NCBI GenBank assembly: GCA_964632995.1
Contig: CAZWDL010000042.1
Location: 1-52,609 of the forward strand
Direction: 5' to 3'
From: CAZWDL01 sp964632995
GTDB lineage: Bacteria; Bacteroidota; Bacteroidia; Chitinophagales; Saprospiraceae
DNA length: 52,609 nt
Positions 17,028-24,950 of this stretch are shown in pieces; the first letter of the stretch is position 1; every line of letters begins with the position of its first letter. Under the pieces are notes generated by a model, which was not told where the DNA came from, did no database searches, and saw only the letters and a list, made by a program, of their open reading frames with translations. The position numbers were made by a program, and so were the translations under genes.

Positions 17028-18881
17028 ATGATGAGTTTAGAAATTGCCCTCCAGCGCATCCGGCAAAACCGGAAAGAAAAAAATCCCTTCCTGGATCTTG
17101 GTCAGCTTGGTCTGACCGGGTTGCCGGAGGAGTTGTGGGAACTGGAGCACCTGCAGCAATTGAATTTGGGAGACCGCTACTATTTCAACGGTGAATACCG
17201 GGAGCTGTACGGCAATGATTACAATTCCTTGAAAAGCATTCCCAAAGAAATCGGGAAACTGAACAACCTGAAAGCCCTTTTTCTGGAAAGTAATCCCATA
17301 CAGGAATGCAATTTTCTGGCACAGCTCCCCGGATTGGAAGCCTTGTTTGTCGGCTACACACACCTGAATGACATTTCCTTTCTGGCCGATTATGCGCAAC
17401 TTAAAGAACTGGGGCTCACTTATATTGGAATCCAGGATTTTTCTGCCATCAGCGGCCTTCAAGACCTGACATTTCTCGAAGTCGGAACCAACCAGGTGGA
17501 GGATATTACTTTCCTAAAAGACCTCACCGAACTGAATTATCTGGACCTTGGCGCCAGCCGGATCCGGGATTTTAGCAGTCTCGGCAGTTCGACAAACCTG
17601 CAGACGCTAAAGCTGGGATATTGCGATCTTCAGGATATCTCTTTTCTGGAAGGTTTACCCCAGCTAAACACCCTGAAACTTCTTAAAAACGAGATCCGGG
17701 ACCTATCACCGCTGGCCGGACTGCCACAACTGCAGCGCCTGGATCTGTGCGACAATTCTGTGGAAGACCTCGCTCCGCTCAGCTGCCTCGAGCAGCTATC
17801 CAGTCTGGAGCTTGGCTATAATCAGATCGAAGAGGTTACCCCTTTAAGCAACCTGCGTAACCTGCGCGAACTGAGCCTCAATGGCAACCCGACACGTGAC
17901 ATTTCTGCTCTTGCCGGGCTGAGCAGTCTGCAATACCTCAACCTCAACTGCCTCGCAACGAAAGGCCACGAAGCCCTGGCCAGGCTGACCGAGCTGCGCG
18001 ATCTGAACCTGGTCTCCAACGAAATTGAAAACATTTCCTTCCTGCAGGGCCTGTCAGAACTGGAAGAACTAGACCTGGGCTGTAACCGGATAAAAGATAT
18101 TTCACCGTTGAGCGGGCTCGCCAAACTGAAGTTCCTCGATCTCAATTCCAATCAGATTGAAGATATTTCTTCCCTTGGCAGCTTGACAAAGCTCAGCGAA
18201 CTGGACCTCAGCTGGAATCCGGTGCAGGATTACGCCTATCTCCTCCACCTCAAAGAGCTGGAGGCGTTAAACATCAGCTACTGCAAGGTTAAGGATATCT
18301 CTTTTCTTCGGGGCCTTAACCAAATCGAGTCCCTCTCCATTCGCGACAGCCGGGTTGAGGATTACACTGTTGTCAGCACCCTGCCAAACCTCGATCATCT
18401 GGACCTCTGCCTTAATAAGATCGAGGATCTTAGTTTTCTTCGTGGCCTGAATAAGCTGAGCGCGCTTAGTCTAAGCTATAATGAAATCCGCGATATTACG
18501 CCTCTGGCGGGGCTCCTTCATCTCCAACATCTCCACCTGGACGACAACCGGATTCCGGATATCGCTCCCCTCCGCCGGCTCACCCGGCTGGAAGTACTGG
18601 ATCTTCGCTCTAACCACATTCAGGATATTTCCGCGCTAGAGCCGCTGCTCCTTTTGGAAACGCTGGATCTGAGTTCCAATCAACTGCGGAGCTTTCCGTG
18701 GTTTTTGCCGGATAGAAGAAAGCTGGACAGACTGTATTTATTTGATAACCCAGTAGAAAACTTACCGGAAGCGGTGTTCGGGATGCATCACAAGGATAAT
18801 TGCCTCTTTGCAATACGTAAATGGGTGAAGGAGCAGAATGGAAAGCGTGGTAACCTTTTCAAGGGAGATTCACAAATCTGA
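17028..18881 (+). CDS. Large leucine-rich-repeat protein, SDS22/internalin-like, no signal peptide
   Basis: 617 residues, almost entirely 21-22-residue LRRs of the form 'ISFLxGLxxLxxLDLxxNxI', about 24 units (residues about 20-590). It starts 'MMSLEIALQRIRQNRKEKNP', a cytoplasmic-looking start. The C-terminal cap reads 'LPEAVFGMHHKDNCLFAIRKWVKEQNG', which resembles the linker preceding a Roc GTPase domain in Roco proteins, but the protein ends there. It may be an LRR-only relative or a product of domain loss. LRR arrays bind proteins. It lies head to head with nothing recognisable and converges on the 18928 gene 46 bp away. Confidence 0.9.
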   Translation: MMSLEIALQRIRQNRKEKNPFLDLGQLGLTGLPEELWELEHLQQLNLGDRYYFNGEYRELYGNDYNSLKSIPKEIGKLNNLKALFLESNPIQECNFLAQLPGLEALFVGYTHLNDISFLADYAQLKELGLTYIGIQDFSAISGLQDLTFLEVGTNQVEDITFLKDLTELNYLDLGASRIRDFSSLGSSTNLQTLKLGYCDLQDISFLEGLPQLNTLKLLKNEIRDLSPLAGLPQLQRLDLCDNSVEDLAPLSCLEQLSSLELGYNQIEEVTPLSNLRNLRELSLNGNPTRDISALAGLSSLQYLNLNCLATKGHEALARLTELRDLNLVSNEIENISFLQGLSELEELDLGCNRIKDISPLSGLAKLKFLDLNSNQIEDISSLGSLTKLSELDLSWNPVQDYAYLLHLKELEALNISYCKVKDISFLRGLNQIESLSIRDSRVEDYTVVSTLPNLDHLDLCLNKIEDLSFLRGLNKLSALSLSYNEIRDITPLAGLLHLQHLHLDDNRIPDIAPLRRLTRLEVLDLRSNHIQDISALEPLLLLETLDLSSNQLRSFPWFLPDRRKLDRLYLFDNPVENLPEAVFGMHHKDNCLFAIRKWVKEQNGKRGNLFKGDSQI

Positions 18882-18927
18882 GTCGAAATCCTGCTATGTG
18901 CTTCTTTTTAAAGAATTGATTTTCTTG

Positions 18928-20478
18928 CTATTTCTTTTTAATGGTAACCATTCCTCTGCGGACCGGCTGAATGAGCCATCCGCCGGGAATCAGATAAGCC
19001 GGCGACATAGCAATCCGGTGCCCCCGTCCACGACCTAAATGAACTTCTCTGACTTTTCGACCGCTTTCGAAATCAATGAATGCCATGGCGTATTTCTCGA
19101 GGATAGCATCTTCCTGGATCGTCCCGTAGATCAGGCCGGTACGCGTAGATAGCCGAACCGTCGCTGTGGAAGCAAACTTTTCATTCCACCACTTTTGATT
19201 ATATCCGAGCCGATCGCTGCGAATATCAAAGCGAACCAGCCCCGGCACGAGATCTTTCATATCTTCATCGTAATCGGGAGAGCCATACCAGTTCTGCACC
19301 ACGATGCTATCCCGGTAGGCCAAAACTGTATTTTCGTTGGCACTTTTATCTTTTTGAAAAACCGGAATTTTAAATAACTGCCGGCCTGAACGGCGATGGT
19401 AAACCAGGAGGTTGACGCGCCGGTCAGCATTATCCGTGATAGCGACCAGATCCTCTTTCGATCCGAACAGTGTGGGGGTAGATCCGGAACCAAACTTGGA
19501 AAGCACCCCTCCCTCCTTTTTCTCGTAACTCGACCGGTCATAGCTTTTTCTCCAGGCCATGCTGATCTTTCCGGAATGATCACTGATGAACTTGTACATC
19601 GCATAATCCGTAACGATGTATGCTCCCGAGGAGTCAACTGCCATTCCGTTCTCAATGACCTCATTTTTAAATTCGTAGTGACTCATTACATCTCCCGAAT
19701 TCGAGATCATCGCCACGAAGGCCGATTTTTTATTTTCTTGGTCGCCAAGGGCCATCGCCCAGTAGCCCCGGTCATAGGCAGGCATAACCTGCGCCAGCCC
19801 ATGGTCGGCTACCTCCCGGGGAAGAACCCGGCGTAGCTTATCTCTCATTGGCCAGATCTGCACGGCCCGGAGTTTGTTGCTTCGGTCTTTTTTCACAAAG
19901 ACGATATCCGTCCTGTTTTTTACTACGATCACCCTATCTTCATTGTCCATCACGAAGTACCCCAGATTGATAGGCAGGTCATCCCCTGCTATTTTCTTTT
20001 TGGTAAATTCGAGAATTTTGAATTCATCGATTTTTTCCACCCTGTTATTGAAAAGGACCAGCTTAAACTGAACATTGATCAATCCCTTTTGGGAGTCCCC
20101 AAATCCCTCGGACAAGTTTCCGCAGAAACCGTAGATGCCTCCCTTGCTGTCGACCATAAAATTGAGGCAGGTGCCCAGGATGGTTGCCAGCCGCTCTTTA
20201 TGGAGATCCACATCGAGCCGGTCCTCAATACCCGGAGCATGCAAATTAGTCACCGAAGAATTGTAGTGATCGAAATGAATGGCCGGAAGAGGAGCCAGTC
20301 GCGGGTGCTCCGGTATCAGCTTCGGAGGAAGAGCAAAGCCGCTGTTTCGGCTCCTGATGGTTTCCAGTTTGTCGCGCAGGCTTGGATTTCCGGCTGGCTC
20401 GAAAAGCGCCTCCCGGAACCGGAACGGTGACCGGACATCAAGATACACGGATGCGATTTGTCTAGTGCTTAATTCCAC
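18928..20478 (-). CDS. Uncharacterised 516-aa protein, probable beta-propeller, no signal peptide
   Basis: No family was recognised. The sequence alternates short hydrophobic strands with turns containing Asp/Gly, e.g. 'LNFMVDSKGGIYGFCGN', 'YFVMDNEDRVIVVKN', 'MAVDSSGAYIVTDYAMYKF' and 'DLVAITDNADRRVNLLVYHR'. This is the texture of a 6-7-blade PQQ-like or YVTN-type propeller. It lacks an N-terminal signal or membrane helix. The ORF could begin at 20478 (MELSTRQIAS). It is the last of four co-oriented genes (23599 to 18928), with 178 bp to the previous one. It is AT-richer than the housekeeping genes around it. Confidence 0.7.
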   Translation of the reverse strand: MELSTRQIASVYLDVRSPFRFREALFEPAGNPSLRDKLETIRSRNSGFALPPKLIPEHPRLAPLPAIHFDHYNSSVTNLHAPGIEDRLDVDLHKERLATILGTCLNFMVDSKGGIYGFCGNLSEGFGDSQKGLINVQFKLVLFNNRVEKIDEFKILEFTKKKIAGDDLPINLGYFVMDNEDRVIVVKNRTDIVFVKKDRSNKLRAVQIWPMRDKLRRVLPREVADHGLAQVMPAYDRGYWAMALGDQENKKSAFVAMISNSGDVMSHYEFKNEVIENGMAVDSSGAYIVTDYAMYKFISDHSGKISMAWRKSYDRSSYEKKEGGVLSKFGSGSTPTLFGSKEDLVAITDNADRRVNLLVYHRRSGRQLFKIPVFQKDKSANENTVLAYRDSIVVQNWYGSPDYDEDMKDLVPGLVRFDIRSDRLGYNQKWWNEKFASTATVRLSTRTGLIYGTIQEDAILEKYAMAFIDFESGRKVREVHLGRGRGHRIAMSPAYLIPGGWLIQPVRRGMVTIKKK

Positions 20479-20656
20479 GTTGTGATCATTTAATCCTGGG
20501 GAGTAAGGGTTCGTAGAGTGGTGATTTCGAAAATTGAAACCGAATACTTCGCATTCTAAGAAACTCCGTTTCAGGCACTTCCGGTCACAGCTTTCGATCT
20601 TCGTTTAAATGAGATGACTTCCAGGTACTTTCTGTTCCCAATAAGTTTTCCGGAAT

Positions 20657-21856
20657 TTATTTCCCCAGGTAAACCGCTCCATCGACATAATCATTATCGT
20701 CGAGATTGCGGCGTCTTTCCGTATTCATGACTGCTATTTTACCCGTACTCGACACATAAACTCCTCCCGCCCACCGGAATGAAAAGCTATTGGTAGCAAA
20801 CTTCCCGAGATTGTCTTTTTGCTGGAATACTTTCTCCAAGTCGATCTCTCCCTTATCCGTTCTTTTGACTCGGAAAACCTGTAGGTACTCGAACTCATCA
20901 CCGGGTGTGGTATCCGTGCCGTGCATGGCAAAAAGATAGATTTCACCAGAACAATCCGTTACAAAATTGAGTCCTCCGCCGGCGCCGACATAAAATTCGT
21001 CGTCATCCTTTTTACCGAAGCCGATTTTATCTTCGGGGGGGATGTAAATACTTATGTAATTCCATTTCGTATCAGGATTGATGTCTGCACGGTCGCTTTC
21101 GTAGAACCAGATCCCTTTTTTTCCGTGTTTTCGCCCGGCGACCGCCAGCAAATAGTTAGAGGTATCGAGCTTCACCAGTCCGACTGTGGCGGCATGGCTT
21201 TTTTCTTCCTGCAGAGGCTCTCCCCGGCTGCCGTCCAAGGTCAAATAGTTGATGATTCTCATATGGTTCCCCGTTACTCGTACGAAGTATACCGCCGCAT
21301 ACTTGAATCCCTCCTTTTTCGGTTTCTCCATCGCAATTGCAACCAGATCGCCTACGGCCTGTATACCTCCCGGATGGTCGTAATCACCTCTCTCCTTCAG
21401 GCGACGGATATCAAGGTCCACCGGATCTTTCAATTTTCTTTTGGTTGAAAACACGCCTTCTGTCGCTCCGGTGATTTCCTGGAATGCTAGGCGTAAGCCT
21501 TTATTACTCATATTGCTAGATATCAACATTCGTCCTTTGCCATTCCAGTCGCGCAAGCGGGCCACGCCTTGCACGTGGTTTTTAAATTTGTCCCGAGGAT
21601 GTGGCACGGAGAATTTACGATCGGCCTTACGGATATTCAAGCCCGGATCACCTTTCAGTTGTGCTAACAGGTTTTCAGCACAATTATTGCAACCGGCAGG
21701 GCTCGAACGAGTGGTTTTGCCGAGAAGCGGACTGTTGAACCGGGATTCCAAAAACCGCCGCAGGCTAATGACCGCTGCGCCGGAATACCGGTCATTGAAC
21801 TCCGATCTAAGAAAGACAGGATTTTTATTTTTGGAGGCTGTACGTAAACTCAGCAT
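20657..21856 (-). CDS. Uncharacterised 399-aa protein, probable beta-propeller, no signal peptide
   Basis: No family was recognised. Residues about 85-399 look like propeller blades: 'HVQGVARLRDWNGKGRMLIS', 'DHPGGIQAVGDLVAIAMEKP', 'VGLVKLDTSNYLLAVAGRKH' and 'GGVYVSSTGKIAVMNTERR'. The N-terminal 85 residues are basic and contain a Cys pair (PAGCNNCAEN). No signal peptide is visible. The start is 7 bp after the stop of the 21864 gene, so the two are very probably co-transcribed and perhaps translationally coupled. It may partner with the 18928 product, with which it shares general texture but no clear sequence identity. Confidence 0.7.
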   Translation of the reverse strand: MLSLRTASKNKNPVFLRSEFNDRYSGAAVISLRRFLESRFNSPLLGKTTRSSPAGCNNCAENLLAQLKGDPGLNIRKADRKFSVPHPRDKFKNHVQGVARLRDWNGKGRMLISSNMSNKGLRLAFQEITGATEGVFSTKRKLKDPVDLDIRRLKERGDYDHPGGIQAVGDLVAIAMEKPKKEGFKYAAVYFVRVTGNHMRIINYLTLDGSRGEPLQEEKSHAATVGLVKLDTSNYLLAVAGRKHGKKGIWFYESDRADINPDTKWNYISIYIPPEDKIGFGKKDDDEFYVGAGGGLNFVTDCSGEIYLFAMHGTDTTPGDEFEYLQVFRVKRTDKGEIDLEKVFQQKDNLGKFATNSFSFRWAGGVYVSSTGKIAVMNTERRRNLDDNDYVDGAVYLGK

Positions 21857-21863
21857 ATGATCC

Positions 21864-22364
21864 CTATTTTTTTAACCTTGTAATCTCTTTTTTGAGCTCT
21901 AAAATCTCCTCTTTCATTCGCCGCAGTTCATCAATCAGGTTTACATTAGTGGAAGCGCGCTGCCCTGACCAACGAGGCCAGTTCGGCAGGGCATTAAAAA
22001 CCAGCGCTTTTTCATCTGCTGCTATTTTAATACTTGGCTGGCCCTTCCGGTCATTTAGCCATAAATCTCCGTCGGCCCCACTACCGCCGAGCACCAAATT
22101 GCCGTACGTAGGATTCACTCGCAATATCGGCTGGTTCTTATTGCCGAGCACTTCCAGAGCGCCGTGTACGGACACCCCTCCCGGATAATCTCTTGCGTAA
22201 TTGAGAACCAGTTCATCTTTAAAACCATGCACCAGCGCCCGCCGGTGAGGGCCACCTCCTTTACGGCGTTGCGGATGATTGAGCTTTAAATCATGAGCGG
22301 TCGTTTCAATGTGGTTCGCTTCAATGGTGATATTGCTGCCATTGAGTTTAACATCGCTTTTCAT
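21864..22364 (-). CDS. Tail-fibre-like beta/coiled-coil protein, 166 aa
   Basis: Three parts are visible. An N-terminal strand-rich start reads 'NGSNITIEANHIETTAHDLK'. A middle part has 'RRALVHGFKDELVLNYARDY' and then 'PGGVSVHGALEVLGNKNQPI', followed by 'GNLVLGGSGADGDLWLNDRK', which resembles the repeating GGxGAxGDL units of phage-tail-fibre or structural proteins. A C-terminal heptad coiled coil (about 140-166, 'LIDELRRMKEEILELKKEI') follows, likely for trimerisation. No signal peptide. It is coupled (7 bp) to the downstream propeller gene. The family was not identified; a structural or spike role is inference from texture only. Confidence 0.65.
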   Translation of the reverse strand: MKSDVKLNGSNITIEANHIETTAHDLKLNHPQRRKGGGPHRRALVHGFKDELVLNYARDYPGGVSVHGALEVLGNKNQPILRVNPTYGNLVLGGSGADGDLWLNDRKGQPSIKIAADEKALVFNALPNWPRWSGQRASTNVNLIDELRRMKEEILELKKEITRLKK

Positions 22365-22552
22365 GCTTTTTGGTTTTAGACATTATTAGACTTATAATCT
22401 CGACCTAAGTACTGACTCATCAGCCTGCTGAGCAGACCTATAGAGATAGCGCTGCTTCCTTTTCATTCACGCCGCATTATTTCTATCATTGGAATTGCTT
22501 TGGCGACAAGCATTTATCGAATAAAACTAAGCGTTCTTCCGACCAAAGTCTT

Positions 22553-22569
22553 GTAAAAATGGGACACCC
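22553..22569 (-). terminator. Short hairpin plus T-run downstream of the lipase gene
   Basis: On the minus strand GGG-TGT-CCC (22569-22561) is followed by ATTTTT, 11 nt after the lipase stop. The stem is very short. The same word, TTGTAAAAATGGGAC on the plus strand (22551-22565), recurs at 23730-23744, so it may be a shared protein-binding site instead. Confidence 0.35.
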
Positions 22570-22579
22570 TTTTTTCCTC

Positions 22580-23599
22580 TTACCGGTGTCGAATGGACAA
22601 TTTCCGGAAGGAAAGCCGGGGTTTCAAGGAAGCCAGTTCACCGGCTTGCTGATATAGCCCCCGGAGAGAAGGCGGACTCACTATCTTACCCCCCCGGTCT
22701 TCAGCGACCCGCTCTGTCAGTTCTGAAAAACGGACGGGATGGTCAAAAGTCGTCACGATTTGGTCCTTCTCTTCTGCCGGCATCAGATCCCAGATGCGAT
22801 TCTTGTAGCCGGCAATACTGTGGTCATCGAAACCAACTCTAGGAACGAGAATCTTCCCGGGGCTATCTTCGAACAAAAAGGCTCGTTTGGCATCCCAGTC
22901 TATAAAGTGTAACGCTCCTACGTGCGACCAAAGGGGGCTGGTAGGAATAGGTAAGGGAATCTGAGGTTGGACAGGAAACGGCGCCCTTGCTACCGGGTCG
23001 TCGTTATTGACCCAGCGCTCATTTTTCTTTTCCAAAGAGATTCTGCGGATATGCCTCCTCCACAACACCCCTCCCACTCTGGGGCTTCCGAAGGTCACGA
23101 CCCCAGCTACCGGGGTACTGACCCTGTGAAAGTTGTACCCCATCAGTTGTGCGACGGCTCCGCCGAGGCTATGTCCCGTAAGCCAAACCTGTCTTCCCCC
23201 TCCCCATCTTTTAATACTGGCTACAATATCCGGCCAGATCGCATCTGCCGCCCGCGCAAAGCCACCGTGTACTTTAGTTCCACGGTAAGGCCTTTGGGTA
23301 ACTTCCAGGTCGTTGAACCAGTCCACCACATCACCCGCATCGCTAAAGTCTGTCTCCGATCCCCTGAAAGTAATCACCAACAGCCGTTCACCCATCAAAA
23401 TGGAAGCCTGCGTATCTGTCAGCACTGCCCACTGGGAGCGCCGAGAGAAAAACTGCACTTCTTCCAGCTCAAGACCGGCCGCACGCTCAGCACGCACGAA
23501 ACGGTCATCCTCATAGACGATTTGGTTGACTGCCGCCAAGACAAAACCTCTTACCCAGGGCGAAGAGGAAGCAGGTTCAAATAAAGAAGCAGACAACAT
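22580..23599 (-). CDS. Lipase class 3 family alpha/beta hydrolase, no signal peptide
   Basis: 339 residues. The Lipase_3 core is complete: 'LLVITFRGSETDFSDAGDVV' (oxyanion region, 73-92), nucleophile elbow 'TGHSLGGAVAQLM' with Ser144, 'VVTFGSPRVGG', catalytic Asp201 in 'NNDDPVARAPF', and His260 in 'FDDHSIAGY'. It should hydrolyse acylglycerols or phospholipids. No signal peptide is seen, which is unusual for a secreted lipase and suggests cytosolic action or export by another route. It is first in a run of four minus-strand genes, but 215 bp separate it from the next one. Confidence 0.88.
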   Translation of the reverse strand: MLSASLFEPASSSPWVRGFVLAAVNQIVYEDDRFVRAERAAGLELEEVQFFSRRSQWAVLTDTQASILMGERLLVITFRGSETDFSDAGDVVDWFNDLEVTQRPYRGTKVHGGFARAADAIWPDIVASIKRWGGGRQVWLTGHSLGGAVAQLMGYNFHRVSTPVAGVVTFGSPRVGGVLWRRHIRRISLEKKNERWVNNDDPVARAPFPVQPQIPLPIPTSPLWSHVGALHFIDWDAKRAFLFEDSPGKILVPRVGFDDHSIAGYKNRIWDLMPAEEKDQIVTTFDHPVRFSELTERVAEDRGGKIVSPPSLRGLYQQAGELASLKPRLSFRKLSIRHR

Positions 23600-23729
23600 A
23601 GAGCAGGCTTTTCTTTTCCATTTCTGTAAGGGACATTTCCGACCTGAGCATTCTAAAAAGTATCTTGGACCAGACTATTCTGATTTTTAAGAATATGTTT
23701 CCAATATAAGTTGCGATCAATTCAGATAA

Positions 23730-23750
23730 TTGTAAAAATGGGACGCTCCC
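23730..23750 (-). terminator. Short hairpin plus T-run directly after the AraC gene
   Basis: On the minus strand GGGA-GCG-TCCC (23750-23740) is followed by ATTTTT and begins right after the stop codon at 23753-23751. Its core is the same 15-nt word found at 22551-22565. Confidence 0.35.
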
Positions 23751-24605
23751 TTATCCCACCATCACCCCCACAAACTTAAAGTCCGCCGGCGTCGTCACCA
23801 GCTGCCAACGGTGCATGTTGTTTTGAAACTCGCGGGGCGTCAGCCGCGTCATCGATTTAAACTCGTGGCAGAAGTGCGCCTGATCGGCGTAGCCGCAGTG
23901 ATAGGCCGTTTGGGTCATGGAGGGCATCCTGCTGGCGTGCAGGTGCTCCACCACCCGGCAAAAACGGTAAATGCGCAGAAACTGCTTGGCCGTAAATCCG
24001 ATATTGCGGCCGAACAGGCGGTTGAGGTGCCGGCGGCTGCGCCCCAGTTCTCCGGCCAGCGCTTCGACGCTGATGTGATGATTGAAGCGCTGCAGCACCC
24101 GGTATACAGCCGGAAAGAGTGAGACGCTCATCGGTCTTCGCTGAAGTTGGCGCAGCAGGTATTTCTCCAGGAAGGGGATTCGCCGGCGAGAATTTTCCAG
24201 GTTTTGGAGCTGATCGTAGACTGAAAGCAATTCCCGGTCGATGTAGTGCAATTCCGGGAGGGTATTTTCAAAAGCATTCATCGAAAGACCGTAGAGTCCT
24301 GACAGGGCGCCGGGCCGGAAGATCACCCGCAGAGCACTCATATTGTGGAGGGGCGCATACTGAGTCGGCGTACTGGCAGGCGAAAGCATAACGGCGCCGG
24401 CGACTTCGGAAGCGCCGAGCCGATAGTTGCTGGCGACCGTTTTTTTTCCACGATAGAAGCAAAAAAGGAAACCCGTCGAAAAGGAAGGGAAGGCGATTTG
24501 CCTGATGGTCGAATTGGATTTACCGAATTCATACCATTCGTAATGGTGGATGACGGACCGCAAGCCGGAAGACGGCGGAATAATCATTTGCCGGAAAGAA
24601 GACAT
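23751..24605 (-). CDS. AraC-family transcriptional regulator
   Basis: 284 residues. The C-terminal AraC double helix-turn-helix spans about 172-272: 'ISVEALAGELGRSRRHLNRLF' minus its last residue, 'FTAKQFLRIYRFCRVVEHL' and the signature 'AYHCGYADQAHFCHEFKSMT'. The N-terminal 150 residues have the DUF6597-type sensor texture ('VIHHYEWYEFGK', 'ALRVIFRPGALSGLYGL') common in Bacteroidota. This kind usually controls a small neighbouring gene and recognises a short motif. A candidate motif (TTGTAAAAATGGGAC) lies just downstream and again after the lipase gene. Ligand unknown. Confidence 0.92.
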   Translation of the reverse strand: MSSFRQMIIPPSSGLRSVIHHYEWYEFGKSNSTIRQIAFPSFSTGFLFCFYRGKKTVASNYRLGASEVAGAVMLSPASTPTQYAPLHNMSALRVIFRPGALSGLYGLSMNAFENTLPELHYIDRELLSVYDQLQNLENSRRRIPFLEKYLLRQLQRRPMSVSLFPAVYRVLQRFNHHISVEALAGELGRSRRHLNRLFGRNIGFTAKQFLRIYRFCRVVEHLHASRMPSMTQTAYHCGYADQAHFCHEFKSMTRLTPREFQNNMHRWQLVTTPADFKFVGVMVG

Positions 24606-24950
24606 ATATCCCGAGGTTAGTTCCAGATAAATTTGCGGGAAATATCTCCGGCGCGTTAGGACCTATGTATCATTCCTTGGTATCTATGTTTCAAAAATTG
24701 TTTTATGCGGGTTTACGGATCCATCGACGGCCGCCTTATTGAGCCGGGGGTACGTCACATTCCTGATCGCTACGTTCGGCATATCTCCGGAGTTATCCCG
24801 AACGTCCTGTCAAAAACACCGTTAACCAATAAGGGACAGAGTCCTATTTGCCGAAAGGCAAAATAAAGTCGGAAATGGGAAGTCGGAAATCCGAACGTTT
24901 ATTCCCCCGATGATATCCTCACAATGCGTTTTAATAATAAGCCCTGACTC
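24606..24950. other. Intergenic region between the AraC gene and nrdJ
   Basis: 345 bp without a gene. It holds a 6-bp hairpin with a GAAA tetraloop (TTTGCC-GAAA-GGCAAA, 24847-24862) and two direct copies of AGTCGGAAAT (about 24867 and 24881) about 80-100 nt upstream of nrdJ. No cobalamin-riboswitch B12 box and no TAnnTTTG promoter with good spacing were found. Confidence 0.5.

Noticed and set aside
24606..24950. Cobalamin riboswitch upstream of nrdJ
   Set aside because: No B12 box or matching multi-stem layout was seen; only a small GAAA tetraloop hairpin.
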